A DNA stretch of 64,000 nt from NCBI GenBank assembly GCA_028278225.1, contig JANQEU010000071.1, forward strand, positions 1-64,000, read 5' to 3'. Below, one piece after another: positions 24,651 through 33,091 of the stretch. The notes beneath the pieces were generated by a model. It had not been told where the DNA came from, did not search any database, and was given only the letters and a program-made list of their open reading frames with translations. Every line of letters begins with the position of its first letter. Positions within the stretch are counted from its first letter, which is position 1. The DNA is from Cyclobacteriaceae bacterium (GTDB lineage: Bacteria; Bacteroidota; Bacteroidia; Cytophagales; Cyclobacteriaceae). The translations under genes and the position numbers were made by a program.

Positions 24651-25562
24651 ATGAAAGAACTGATAGAAGTAAATAATATCACTGAGGCGCATAAGATCCT
24701 GGGTCTGGCTAAACCATCACATCCGTTGGTTTCGGTGTTCAGTCCATTGGACATGCACCTGGATATTGAAATGCTCGAAAAAGTCAAAATAAGTGTCAAT
24801 CTCCACCAGGTTTGGATGAATGACGGAGTGAGTGGTTCAGTAGGTTACGGACGTAACGATTATGACTTTCATGAAGGCACTCTCGCTTTCTTTAAACCGG
24901 GCCAGGTGCTGACTTATCATGAAAAATCGATACAGCCGGATTCTGAAGCATGGGGCTTGTTGTTTCATCCTGATCTGATCCGAAAATCGGAGCTTGGCCG
25001 GACTATCGAAAGCTACTCTTTTTTCGATTATGAGATCAATGAAGCCCTTCATATTTCCGATGCGGAGAAAAAGACCCTCAATGAGATCAAGGACAAGATC
25101 GTATACGAATACAGCCTGAACATTGATAAACACAGTCAGAAACTGATCGTCTCCAACATCGAATTACTATTAGATTACTGTACCCGGTATTACGATCGCC
25201 AGTTTTATACCCGGACAAACTTGAACAAGGACCTAGTCACTAGTTTTGAGCATTTGCTCCGGGATTATTACAAATCGGGCAAACCTTTAGAAGCCGGTAT
25301 CCCAACAGTGGCCTATTGCGGTTCGGAACTCAATATGTCTTCCAGCTACCTTAGTGATCTTTTGAAAAAAGAAACCGGTAAGAATGCTCAGGAACATATT
25401 CATCATTTTGTGATCGACAAAGCAAAGACTCAACTCCTGGGAACCACAGAATCGATCAGTCAGATTGCCTACGGATTGGGATTCGAATACCCTCAGCATT
25501 TCAGTAAGATGTTCAAGGCCAAGGCGGGAGTGAGTCCCGCGGAATATAGAAGTATGAACTGA
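24651..25562 (+). CDS. AraC-family transcriptional regulator, copy 2
   Basis: A 303-residue paralog of the regulator at 20941. The N-terminal part has G-S-V-G-Y-G-R-N-D-Y-D-F-H-E-G-T-L-A-F-F-K-P; the C-terminal HTHs are S-S-S-Y-L-S-D-L-L-K-K-E-T-G and Q-I-A-Y-G-L-G-F-E-Y-P-Q-H-F-S-K-M-F-K. Sensor parts are more diverged than the DNA-binding parts, suggesting different or modified signals but similar target sites. It follows the hydrolase gene by 11 bp, and its stop codon shares one base with the start of the phosphoesterase gene. Confidence 0.92.
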   Translation: MKELIEVNNITEAHKILGLAKPSHPLVSVFSPLDMHLDIEMLEKVKISVNLHQVWMNDGVSGSVGYGRNDYDFHEGTLAFFKPGQVLTYHEKSIQPDSEAWGLLFHPDLIRKSELGRTIESYSFFDYEINEALHISDAEKKTLNEIKDKIVYEYSLNIDKHSQKLIVSNIELLLDYCTRYYDRQFYTRTNLNKDLVTSFEHLLRDYYKSGKPLEAGIPTVAYCGSELNMSSSYLSDLLKKETGKNAQEHIHHFVIDKAKTQLLGTTESISQIAYGLGFEYPQHFSKMFKAKAGVSPAEYRSMN

Positions 25563-26671
25563 TGAAAGCATTTTTGTCAATTGCACTCCCGGTCTTTTTC
25601 CTTAGTCTTTTTGTCTTTGCGACGATCTACATGTCCCGACGATTTGGCTGGTACTTTGGGGCGAGTTCTCCAAAGGGATATTACTGGTTTTTCTCGCTCC
25701 TCGTCATTATTGTACTTTTCATCAACCTGGGATTGACCATGGCCACTTCCGGTTTCGCTCACATTGTTTACATGATTTCCGGAGTGTTGCTTGGGCTACT
25801 GACGTATCTCTTCTTTTTCACTTTGTTAATCGATCTGATTGGATTGTTTGTCAAAGTGAAACCACTTTATTCAGGAATTGCTTCAATTGGTCTGGCGACC
25901 CTGGTTACAGCTTATGGTTTGATTCACGCTGGCAATATCCGGATGACCTCCATTGATGTCCCGATTCAGGGACTTACCAGGCCTGTAAAGGCCATGCATC
26001 TAAGTGATATACATATGGGACATTACTGGAGCAAGGCATTTTTTCAGCAGGTTATGGATCTGACGAATAAACAGAACCCGGAAGTCATATTTTTCACGGG
26101 TGATCTGTTCGATTCCAGGTATGCATTAAAAGATTCAAACCTGGATCCACTAAACAATCTGGACATTCCATTTTTCTTCGTGGAGGGCAACCATGACGTT
26201 TACACAGGTGTGGAAGAGATCAAAGAAATGGTGAGAAGAAAAGGCGTAATTGTTCTCGAGAATGAAACAACAAGTTGGGGTGAATTTCAGATCATTGGTC
26301 TTAACCATATGCTGGCAGATGATGAGGCCTTTGACATGCATGCTACTGATGAAGCAGGTGAAACCGTAAAAAGCGTATTGGAGAAACTGGATACGGACCC
26401 TGATAAACCCACGATTTTACTCCATCATAGCCCCGATGGGGATCAGTACGCAGAAAAGGCAGGCGTTGACCTTTTTCTGGCTGGCCATACACATGGAGGT
26501 CAAATGTTTCCGGGTACGCTGTTTGCCGAAGCTTTGTTTAAGTACAATAGAGGTATACATGATTTCAAGAGTATGAAGATCTTCGTCAGCCTTGGGGCCG
26601 GGACTTTCGGCCCTCCACTTCGAGTGGGAACATTTAGCGAAATTACAATAGTGAACTTGATACCAAAATGA
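25562..26671 (+). CDS. Membrane metallophosphoesterase (YkuE/YaeI-like)
   Basis: A 369-residue protein with about four N-terminal membrane helices (residues 5-25, 38-60, 65-95, 100-120) followed by a calcineurin-like phosphoesterase domain. The metal motifs are complete: M-H-L-S-D-I-H-M-G-H, F-F-T-G-D-L-F-D, V-E-G-N-H-D-V-Y, and L-A-G-H-T-H-G-G-Q-M-F-P. YkuE-like enzymes may act on phospholipid or UDP-diacylglucosamine-type substrates; this is not shown here. Its start overlaps the AraC stop by one base, so it is likely part of cluster 2. Confidence 0.9.
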   Translation: MKAFLSIALPVFFLSLFVFATIYMSRRFGWYFGASSPKGYYWFFSLLVIIVLFINLGLTMATSGFAHIVYMISGVLLGLLTYLFFFTLLIDLIGLFVKVKPLYSGIASIGLATLVTAYGLIHAGNIRMTSIDVPIQGLTRPVKAMHLSDIHMGHYWSKAFFQQVMDLTNKQNPEVIFFTGDLFDSRYALKDSNLDPLNNLDIPFFFVEGNHDVYTGVEEIKEMVRRKGVIVLENETTSWGEFQIIGLNHMLADDEAFDMHATDEAGETVKSVLEKLDTDPDKPTILLHHSPDGDQYAEKAGVDLFLAGHTHGGQMFPGTLFAEALFKYNRGIHDFKSMKIFVSLGAGTFGPPLRVGTFSEITIVNLIPK

Positions 26672-26768
26672 GGGAATGCCTGGATTAAACTGGTGTTTAG
26701 TCAATGTTTATTAGTTTTTCATAGCACTACTATTTTCATTTGGAGACTTTTACAGGCTGGGTAACCCC

Positions 26769-26887
26769 ATTTACCTCCTTTTTATCACAAAGACATCCCT
26801 AAATTACATCATCTTTATTACAAAATATACTAAAATTTACCTCCTTTTTGTTACATAAACACATAAATTTACCCCCTCTTTATTACA
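26769..26887 (+). repeat. Four 21-bp direct repeats at 33-bp spacing
   Basis: Units start at 26769, 26802, 26835 and 26867, giving spacings of 33, 33 and 32 bp. Each unit reads approximately TTTACCTCCTTTTT followed by RTYACA; the second is the most diverged. Spacers of 11-12 bp are AT-rich and not conserved. The last unit ends 6 bp before the start codon of the AAA/DUF4143 gene. The spacing of about three helical turns suggests cooperative protein binding on one face, for example autorepression. Nothing else is seen in the 222-bp gap. Confidence 0.85.
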
Positions 26888-26893
26888 ATTGAT

Positions 26894-28249
26894 ATGGAAA
26901 TAACACGAAGTGCGCTAGAGTATTTGGCACACTGGAAAAAATCTTCTTCACGTAAACCATTGATCATCCGGGGTGCCAGGCAGGTTGGTAAAACAACACT
27001 GGTACGTCAGTTTGGGGCTGGTTTTGAAAACTTCATTGAACTGAATCTTGAAAAAAGGGAAGATCGGGAGTTATTTCAAATTGAAGACATTCACCAACTG
27101 ATCGGAGCAATCTTAGTTTCTCGAAAAATACTTCTGCAGGGGAAACCTCTATTGCTTTTTATCGATGAAATCCAGGAAGAACCCAGGGCGATTGCCAGTC
27201 TACGGTACTTTTATGAGGAGCGTCCGGATGTGTTTGTGATTTCGGCAGGTTCATTGCTTGATTTTGCACTCAAATTAGTTCCCAGTTTTCCAGTAGGTAG
27301 GGTTTCTTACCTGTACATGCATCCACTGAATTTTCCGGAATATCTTATGGCAATTGGAGATCCCGGCTCAATTGAAATACTGGATCAATATCCCCCGGTT
27401 GAATATGCTCATGATATTATTTTAAAAAGGTTTCATGAGTTTGCGACTATAGGTGGCATGCCGGAGGTGGTAGCAGAATTTCGGAATAATGAGGATTACT
27501 CCATTGTGCCAAAAATCACCGCCGAGATATGGCAATCCTACAAGGACGATATCGAAAAATATGGAAAAAACAATACGGAAAGAAATGTAATCCGCCATAT
27601 TGTTGACGCGGCTCCTCATCAACCTGATCGCATCAAAATGGAAGGATTCGGACAATCGAATTACAAATCAAGGGAAGTTGGAGAAGCTCTGAGAGCGCTA
27701 CATCTTGCCAGGATCATAAGGTTGGTGTATCCATCAACGAGTTTGCAGCCGCCTTTAACCACTGAAAAAAGAAGAAGGCCTAGATTACAATTCATTGATA
27801 CCGGGTTACTCAGTTATGCCCTGAACCTAACCGGGCAGATGATTGGCCTATCTGATTTAAATGATTTGCAGAGAGGCAAAATTGCCCAGCACATAGTTAC
27901 CCAGGAATTGATTTCCAGGCATGAGTACACGGACTATGTTCCAAATTTTTGGGTGAGAGAGGAAAAAGACAATAGCGCAGAAGTTGACCTGGTCTATCCA
28001 TATAAGAATCTATTGATCCCAATAGAAGTAAAGGCTGGAAAACAGGGGAAGCTGCGATCACTGCACCAATTCGTTGAACGATCAGGCCATCCTTATGCTG
28101 TGCGTCTTTTTGCAGGTAAATTCTCTGTTGAAGAACATAAAACTCCTGGTGGAAAGGAATATTTGCTGATGAATTTACCTTACTACCTGGCTTTTAAAAT
28201 TCCGGAGTACCTGGAATTCTTTGTTGAAAAATATTCCTTAAACAAATGA
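26894..28249 (+). CDS. AAA-type ATPase with DUF4143 domain
   Basis: A 451-residue protein. The N-terminal AAA_14 domain has the Walker A motif G-A-R-Q-V-G-K-T-T-L (about residues 28-37), Walker B L-L-L-F-I-D-E-I-Q (about 88-96) and the sensor V-I-S-A-G-S-L-L-D. The C-terminal DUF4143 part contains a restriction-endonuclease-like core E-V-D-L-V-Y-P ... I-P-I-E-V-K-A-G, i.e. the D-x-n-E-V-K pattern. The family is common in Bacteroidota and archaea and has no established function; DNA binding or defence-like roles have been guessed. It is monocistronic and preceded by the unusual 33-bp-spaced repeats. Confidence 0.92.
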   Translation: MEITRSALEYLAHWKKSSSRKPLIIRGARQVGKTTLVRQFGAGFENFIELNLEKREDRELFQIEDIHQLIGAILVSRKILLQGKPLLLFIDEIQEEPRAIASLRYFYEERPDVFVISAGSLLDFALKLVPSFPVGRVSYLYMHPLNFPEYLMAIGDPGSIEILDQYPPVEYAHDIILKRFHEFATIGGMPEVVAEFRNNEDYSIVPKITAEIWQSYKDDIEKYGKNNTERNVIRHIVDAAPHQPDRIKMEGFGQSNYKSREVGEALRALHLARIIRLVYPSTSLQPPLTTEKRRRPRLQFIDTGLLSYALNLTGQMIGLSDLNDLQRGKIAQHIVTQELISRHEYTDYVPNFWVREEKDNSAEVDLVYPYKNLLIPIEVKAGKQGKLRSLHQFVERSGHPYAVRLFAGKFSVEEHKTPGGKEYLLMNLPYYLAFKIPEYLEFFVEKYSLNK

Positions 28250-28299
28250 TCTTCAAAGATTGAATGGACATACAAATATGAATTGAAACCTAAAACAAA

Positions 28300-28968
28300 A
28301 TGAAAGTAATAATAACAGGAGCCACGGGCATGGTCGGGAAAGGCGTTTTATTGGAATGTCTCGATCATGAGGATGTAAGTGAAGTCCTTTCCATCGGACG
28401 AAGATCCCTGGAAATGGATCATCCTAAACTCAAAGAACTCATTCACAAAGATTTTTCGGAATTTGAATCCGTTGCGGATCAACTCCAAGGCTATGATGCC
28501 TGCTACCATTGCATGGGTGTGAGTGCCGCAGGTATGAGTGAAGCGCAGTATACCAAAATGACCTATGACTTCACCATGGCCCTGGCCAATACACTTTTTG
28601 AACTCGACAAGGACATGACTTTCATCTATGTCTCTGGTGAAGGCACGGACTCAACAGAAAAGAGCCGGACAATGTGGGCAAGAGTAAAAGGAAAAACGGA
28701 AAATGATATGCTTAATCTTGGTTTCAGGCAAGCCTTCGCCTGGCGACCCGGAGGGATCATTCCCTTACGTGGTATTCGCTCCAGCACCAAACTCTACCAG
28801 TTTTTCTATGACTATTTCATGTGGTTACTAAAGCTGATCAAATGGATTTCTCCAAATTCTGTAGTCAATACCACTCAAATTGGATTGGCCATGATCAATG
28901 CTACCAGAAATGGGTTTCATGGCAAGGTGGTGAGACCACGGGATATACTTCTGCTAGCAAATAAATGA
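28300..28968 (+). CDS. NAD(P)-binding epimerase-like protein
   Basis: A 222-residue atypical SDR. I-I-T-G-A-T-G-M-V-G-K-G-V-L is the Rossmann glycine motif; Y-H-C-M-G-V-S-A and F-I-Y-V-S-G-E-G-T-D follow. The usual catalytic Tyr-x-x-x-Lys is replaced by W-A-R-V-K-G-K-T-E, so the protein may be a binding or regulatory member, or use other residues. A hydrophobic patch near residues 165-185 could associate with membrane. It is likely monocistronic. Confidence 0.8.
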   Translation: MKVIITGATGMVGKGVLLECLDHEDVSEVLSIGRRSLEMDHPKLKELIHKDFSEFESVADQLQGYDACYHCMGVSAAGMSEAQYTKMTYDFTMALANTLFELDKDMTFIYVSGEGTDSTEKSRTMWARVKGKTENDMLNLGFRQAFAWRPGGIIPLRGIRSSTKLYQFFYDYFMWLLKLIKWISPNSVVNTTQIGLAMINATRNGFHGKVVRPRDILLLANK

Positions 28969-29029
28969 ACCAAACAACATGAGGAAAAGGAATATAGATT
29001 TAAAGGCCAGAACCTCAAAAACTGTCAAT

Positions 29030-29096
29030 GCGACCCGGTCTACGCGACCCGGTCTACGCGACCCGGTCTACGCGACCCGGTCTACGCGACCCGGTC
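29030..29096 (-). repeat. 14-bp tandem repeat array, about 4.8 units
   Basis: Four full units and one partial unit of GCGACCCGGTCTAC without spacers. Read on the minus strand the unit is a rotation of the 14-mer at 3672-3769, differing at one position from its GACCGGGTCGCGCA form. The array lies between two convergent genes. An isolated GACCGGGTCG in the opposite orientation is at 29196-29205. The remaining bases of the 283-bp gap show nothing recognisable. Confidence 0.95.
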
Positions 29097-29251
29097 ATTT
29101 CGACGAAGGAGAAATCTTCTCATCTTTTCATGACAGTACATATTTCAAAGAGCGGCTCCTGGAAACTGAGAGGATATCTCATTATCATTCGATATGACCG
29201 GGTCGTTGGCGGGATTGGAGTTTAATTTTTTAAGGTTACACCGAATTCCCA

Positions 29252-31684
29252 CTACTTCTCGTCCAAATTCCCATCAAACCGGTAAACCTGATCCTCCCGA
29301 GTGGAAAATTCAACTGTCTTACCTTTGTACCTGACCTTACATTTTTTCGCAGCCGTCGATTTGATCTTCAATTCAATCAACGCATTTTCCTTCCAACTGA
29401 AAGAGACCTCAAATCCACCTCTCGCCTTCAATCCTGAAACTGCTCCTGAAGGCCAATCCGATGGTAATGCAGGAAGAATGTCAATGACATCCAGGTGAGA
29501 TTGCATCAACATCTCGATGACACCAGCGGCACCACCAAAATTGCCATCGATCTGAAACGGTGGATGTGCATCAAAGAGATTGGGGTACGTCCCTCCTCCT
29601 CTGTCGTAGGTCGTCTTGACGCCATCCGGCTCTACATAAGTGAGTAATTCCCGATACATTTTATACGCCCGGTCCCCATCCAATAATCTCGCCCACAGGT
29701 TTATTCGCCATCCTTTGGACCATCCTGTAGTTTCGTCTCCCTTGATTTCCAGGGAAGTCCTTGAAGCATCTGCCAGATCCGGTGTCTCTTGCGGAGTTAT
29801 GTGACTCCCCGGATGCAATCCAAATAGATGTGTTTGGTGCCTGTGTTTCGGATCCGCATCTTCCCAGTCATAATACCATTCCTGTAAGTTTCCTTTAGCC
29901 CCAATTTGATAAGGATATAAGCGAGTAAGCACTTCCTCCAGTTTTTTGACATACTTTTTATCTATACCAAGGATCCCGGCTGCTTCAATATTAAGTGCAA
30001 ACAACTCTCTAATCATGGCCAGGTCCGCTGTCGCACCATAAAGTGTTGCTCCCCGGTATCCCCCTGGCGTCAGGTAAAGGTTTTCCGGAGAAGTTGATGG
30101 TGATGTAATTAAAAATCCCCGTTTATCTTCCACCAGCCACTCAAGGCAGAACAGTGAAGCTCCCTTGATAATTGGATAATTATCCCGGAGAAAGGTCTCG
30201 TCCTGCGTATACAAGTAATGCTCCCACAAGTGTGTGCTTAACCAGGCTCCACTCATATTCCAGTTGGCCCAGACGGGATGTCCCTTCCCAAAATCTCCAA
30301 CGGGATTGCTCATTGCCCAGATATCGGTGTTATGGCAGGAAGCCCAACCATTCACTCCGTAAAAAGTTTTGGCCGTAATCACGCCGGTTTCGGAAAGGTT
30401 GCGAATGAAACTCAAAAGCGGTTGGTGCATTTCAGTTAAATTTCCACTTTCAGCAAGCCAATAGTTTTCTTCCACATTAATATTAGCCGTGTAGTTGCTA
30501 CTCCAGGGCGGCCTTAGATAAGGATTCCAGATGCCCTGTAAGTTTGCCGGCACGCCAGGTGTCCTGGAACTTGAGATCAGGAGATATCTTCCAAATTGGA
30601 AGTAAAGTGCTTCCAAACCTTTATCTGTCTCCCCGGCAGAATACTTTCGCAATCGGTCATCAGTAGGTAAATCTTCAGAAGATTCCCCCTCCAATTTTAT
30701 ACTTACCCGGTCAAAATACGATTTATAATCTTCAATATGGGCCTTCCTGATTGATCCATATGATTTTGATACGGCAGCGTTTATTTTATCATGAGCGATG
30801 GATCTGTGATTCAAGCCTTCTTCCACCGGATCTTTGTCAAAACCATTGAAACTGGTAGCTATGGAAATGTAGATAATAGCTTCAGACGCTTCCGAAACCG
30901 TCAATGTAGAATCAGTTCCAGTTATCTGTCCATCCCTGCTGTCAATGGTGAAAAGAGTGGTGAAATGAATACCCTTGTTATCATCAAACCTCACCGCATC
31001 AGGCATATCCCCACGATAGTTAGGCTCTGCATGATATGGGGCATAACCGCTTATTTCCAGTACGTTTCCTTCATTTTTTGATGCAAACCTCAACAAACTA
31101 CGAAAACGGATCCTGAAATTGAATCCGGCATCGTCAGCGCTTGTTAATTTGATTGCCATGACCTGATCCGGATGTGAGATCAGATATTCACGCTGATATG
31201 CTTTGCTATCAATTTTGTACTGAACCTTTGAAATAGCATTACTGATATCAAGTTCCCGATAATAATCGGCAGTATCGGACGAATGCCCATATTCGATCAG
31301 TACAGTTCCTAAAGGAGCGAAAGACTGGGAAAATGATCCCTGAAGTTTACGATTTAACTTGTCGGCTAACTCGTAATCCTCATTTTTCAGAGCTTCCCTG
31401 ATAGCCGGAACATGTTTGTACGCCTCCGGATTCATATTCGGATCTACTGGTTCCCCGGACCAAAGAGTGGCATCATTCAGGAAAATACTGTCTTTGGCGA
31501 CCCCGCCGAATACGGATGCTCCCATTTTCCCATTACCCAGAACAAGACACTGTTCAAAGAACTCAGCAGGTTCGTCATACCAAAGTTTTAGGTCATCACT
31601 GATGCCTGCCCCTTCTTGTTGAAATTTGCATGCACTAAAAAGCAGTGGGAAAAATAAAAAGATGACTGTTGTATGTCTTATCAT
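29252..31684 (-). CDS. Glycoside hydrolase family 95 alpha-L-fucosidase lipoprotein
   Basis: An 810-residue enzyme with a lipoprotein signal (L-L-F-S-A-C, Cys about residue 19). L-W-Y-D-E-P-A, L-V-L-G-N-G-K-M-G-A-S-V-F-G-G, L-N-D-A-T-L-W-S-G-E-P and A-P-L-G-T-V mark the N-terminal GH95 domain; I-N-V-E-E-N-Y-W-L-A corresponds to the active-site Asn region; H-R-H-Q-T-H-L-F-G-L-H-P-G and F-Q-I-D-G-N-F-G-G-A-A-G come from the (alpha/alpha)6 barrel. GH95 enzymes release L-fucose (some L-galactose) from alpha-1,2-linked glycans. No SusC/SusD pair is adjacent, so it is an orphan rather than part of a visible utilisation locus. Confidence 0.92.
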   Translation of the reverse strand: MIRHTTVIFLFFPLLFSACKFQQEGAGISDDLKLWYDEPAEFFEQCLVLGNGKMGASVFGGVAKDSIFLNDATLWSGEPVDPNMNPEAYKHVPAIREALKNEDYELADKLNRKLQGSFSQSFAPLGTVLIEYGHSSDTADYYRELDISNAISKVQYKIDSKAYQREYLISHPDQVMAIKLTSADDAGFNFRIRFRSLLRFASKNEGNVLEISGYAPYHAEPNYRGDMPDAVRFDDNKGIHFTTLFTIDSRDGQITGTDSTLTVSEASEAIIYISIATSFNGFDKDPVEEGLNHRSIAHDKINAAVSKSYGSIRKAHIEDYKSYFDRVSIKLEGESSEDLPTDDRLRKYSAGETDKGLEALYFQFGRYLLISSSRTPGVPANLQGIWNPYLRPPWSSNYTANINVEENYWLAESGNLTEMHQPLLSFIRNLSETGVITAKTFYGVNGWASCHNTDIWAMSNPVGDFGKGHPVWANWNMSGAWLSTHLWEHYLYTQDETFLRDNYPIIKGASLFCLEWLVEDKRGFLITSPSTSPENLYLTPGGYRGATLYGATADLAMIRELFALNIEAAGILGIDKKYVKKLEEVLTRLYPYQIGAKGNLQEWYYDWEDADPKHRHQTHLFGLHPGSHITPQETPDLADASRTSLEIKGDETTGWSKGWRINLWARLLDGDRAYKMYRELLTYVEPDGVKTTYDRGGGTYPNLFDAHPPFQIDGNFGGAAGVIEMLMQSHLDVIDILPALPSDWPSGAVSGLKARGGFEVSFSWKENALIELKIKSTAAKKCKVRYKGKTVEFSTREDQVYRFDGNLDEK

Positions 31685-31719
31685 GACATCTGTGGAGGTT
31701 TTAATTCAAAATAGAAAAG

Positions 31720-31738
31720 AAATTTCGAATTGAAATTT
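31720..31738 (-). terminator. Possible terminator after thrC
   Basis: AAATTTC and GAAATTT form a 7-bp stem with a 5-nt loop, followed on the minus strand by a short T-rich stretch. The stem is AT-only except one pair, so it is weak. Confidence 0.3.
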
Positions 31739-31795
31739 TATACACTGGAAAACTTTGGAATACACTACTCAAAGCGGATCAAGTTCGGCAGGGAA

Positions 31796-33091
31796 CTAAT
31801 ATTTCCCGGCAAGCATCATTTCCTTGAATCCGGCAAAGTCTTTTTCTATGCTGTGGTAGTAAGACCCTTTTTGCAAGAGTTCTTTGGTTTTCTCCTTGAA
31901 ATCCAACTCTTCGTCAATCGCGATATCTACTACATTAAGGAACTTGACCGGATGCGCTGTCTCCATAAAGATTCCCTGTTCTCCGGGCTTTAAGTTCTTC
32001 TTTAAAGCTTCGTAAGCAATCGCTCCATGAGGGTCCAGCAGATATCCGTTTTTTTCATAACAAACCCTGATGGTTTCGAGGATCATGTCATCGTTCATAT
32101 GAAATCCTTTGATATCGTAGGCCATTTCAGGATGACTGTGATGAAAAAGTTCAAGTAGTCGAACAAAATTGCTGGGATCACCTACATCCATAGCATTTGC
32201 ATACGTCTGTACGGCAGGCTGTGGGACATATTTGCCGGTTTCAAGGTAATCCGGAACCACACGGTTGACGTTGGTAGCCGCAATAAAGTGATCGATGGGA
32301 AGACCCAGTTTCTGAGCTAGAACTCCTGCGGTCAGGTTGCCAAAGTTGCCACTTGGCACGGAAAACACAATCTTCTCCTTCGATTCAAGCTGCCTGATGG
32401 CGAAGAAATAATAAAAAGATTGCGGAAGGAGTCGTGCGATATTGATAGAGTTTGCTGATGACAGGTTGAGTGCTTCGTTGAGATCTTTATCTAAAAAAGC
32501 AGATTTGACTATTTTCTGACAATCATCAAATGTCCCATTTACCTCAAACGCATTTATATTTTTACCCCAGGACGTTAGCTGCTTTTGCTGAATTTCACTG
32601 ACTTTGTTCTTAGGATACAGGATCTTCACTTCTACCCCGGGTACATCATAGAATCCTGCTGCCACCGCACTGCCGGTATCTCCTGATGTCGCAACTAAAA
32701 TGACTGATTCTTCACCTGACTCCCTTGTAAAATAACCCATACATCTGGACAGGAATCTAGCGCCAACGTCTTTGAACGCCCATGTAGGACCATGGAACAA
32801 TTCCAGTGTTTTGATATGATCCTCCACGTCTGTCAGGGGAAAACTGAAGGTGAGCGTGTCCTCCAGGATCTCGAAAAGTTCGGACTCGGGAATCTGACCT
32901 TCAATAAAAGGCTTTGCAATGGCAAATGCTATTTCAATCTCGGAATGACCGCCCAGATCGGCAATTATTTCTTCAGGTAGCTCAGGAATGAATTCCGGGA
33001 AATACAAACCATTATCCGGTGGAAGACTTTTGAAAATAGCCTCTTTAAATGAAACCCTGTGATCCTTGTTTTTTGTGCTATGGAAGATCAT
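31796..33091 (-). CDS. thrC: Threonine synthase
   Basis: A 431-residue PLP enzyme making L-threonine from O-phosphohomoserine. The start K-N-K-D-H-R-V-S-F-K-E-A-I, P-P-D-N-G-L-Y-F-P, and the PLP lysine in H-G-P-T-W-A-F-K-D-V-G-A-R-F are typical of bacterial ThrC. V-A-T-S-G-D-T-G-S-A-V-A is the phosphate-binding loop. Its start overlaps the homoserine kinase stop by 4 bp. It is the last gene of the long Ile/Val/Leu/Thr run. Confidence 0.96.
   Translation of the reverse strand: MIFHSTKNKDHRVSFKEAIFKSLPPDNGLYFPEFIPELPEEIIADLGGHSEIEIAFAIAKPFIEGQIPESELFEILEDTLTFSFPLTDVEDHIKTLELFHGPTWAFKDVGARFLSRCMGYFTRESGEESVILVATSGDTGSAVAAGFYDVPGVEVKILYPKNKVSEIQQKQLTSWGKNINAFEVNGTFDDCQKIVKSAFLDKDLNEALNLSSANSINIARLLPQSFYYFFAIRQLESKEKIVFSVPSGNFGNLTAGVLAQKLGLPIDHFIAATNVNRVVPDYLETGKYVPQPAVQTYANAMDVGDPSNFVRLLELFHHSHPEMAYDIKGFHMNDDMILETIRVCYEKNGYLLDPHGAIAYEALKKNLKPGEQGIFMETAHPVKFLNVVDIAIDEELDFKEKTKELLQKGSYYHSIEKDFAGFKEMMLAGKY

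Noticed and set aside
26769-26887. Replication origin iterons
   Set aside because: There is no initiator gene, DnaA-box cluster or partition gene near; position next to the start codon fits regulation better.
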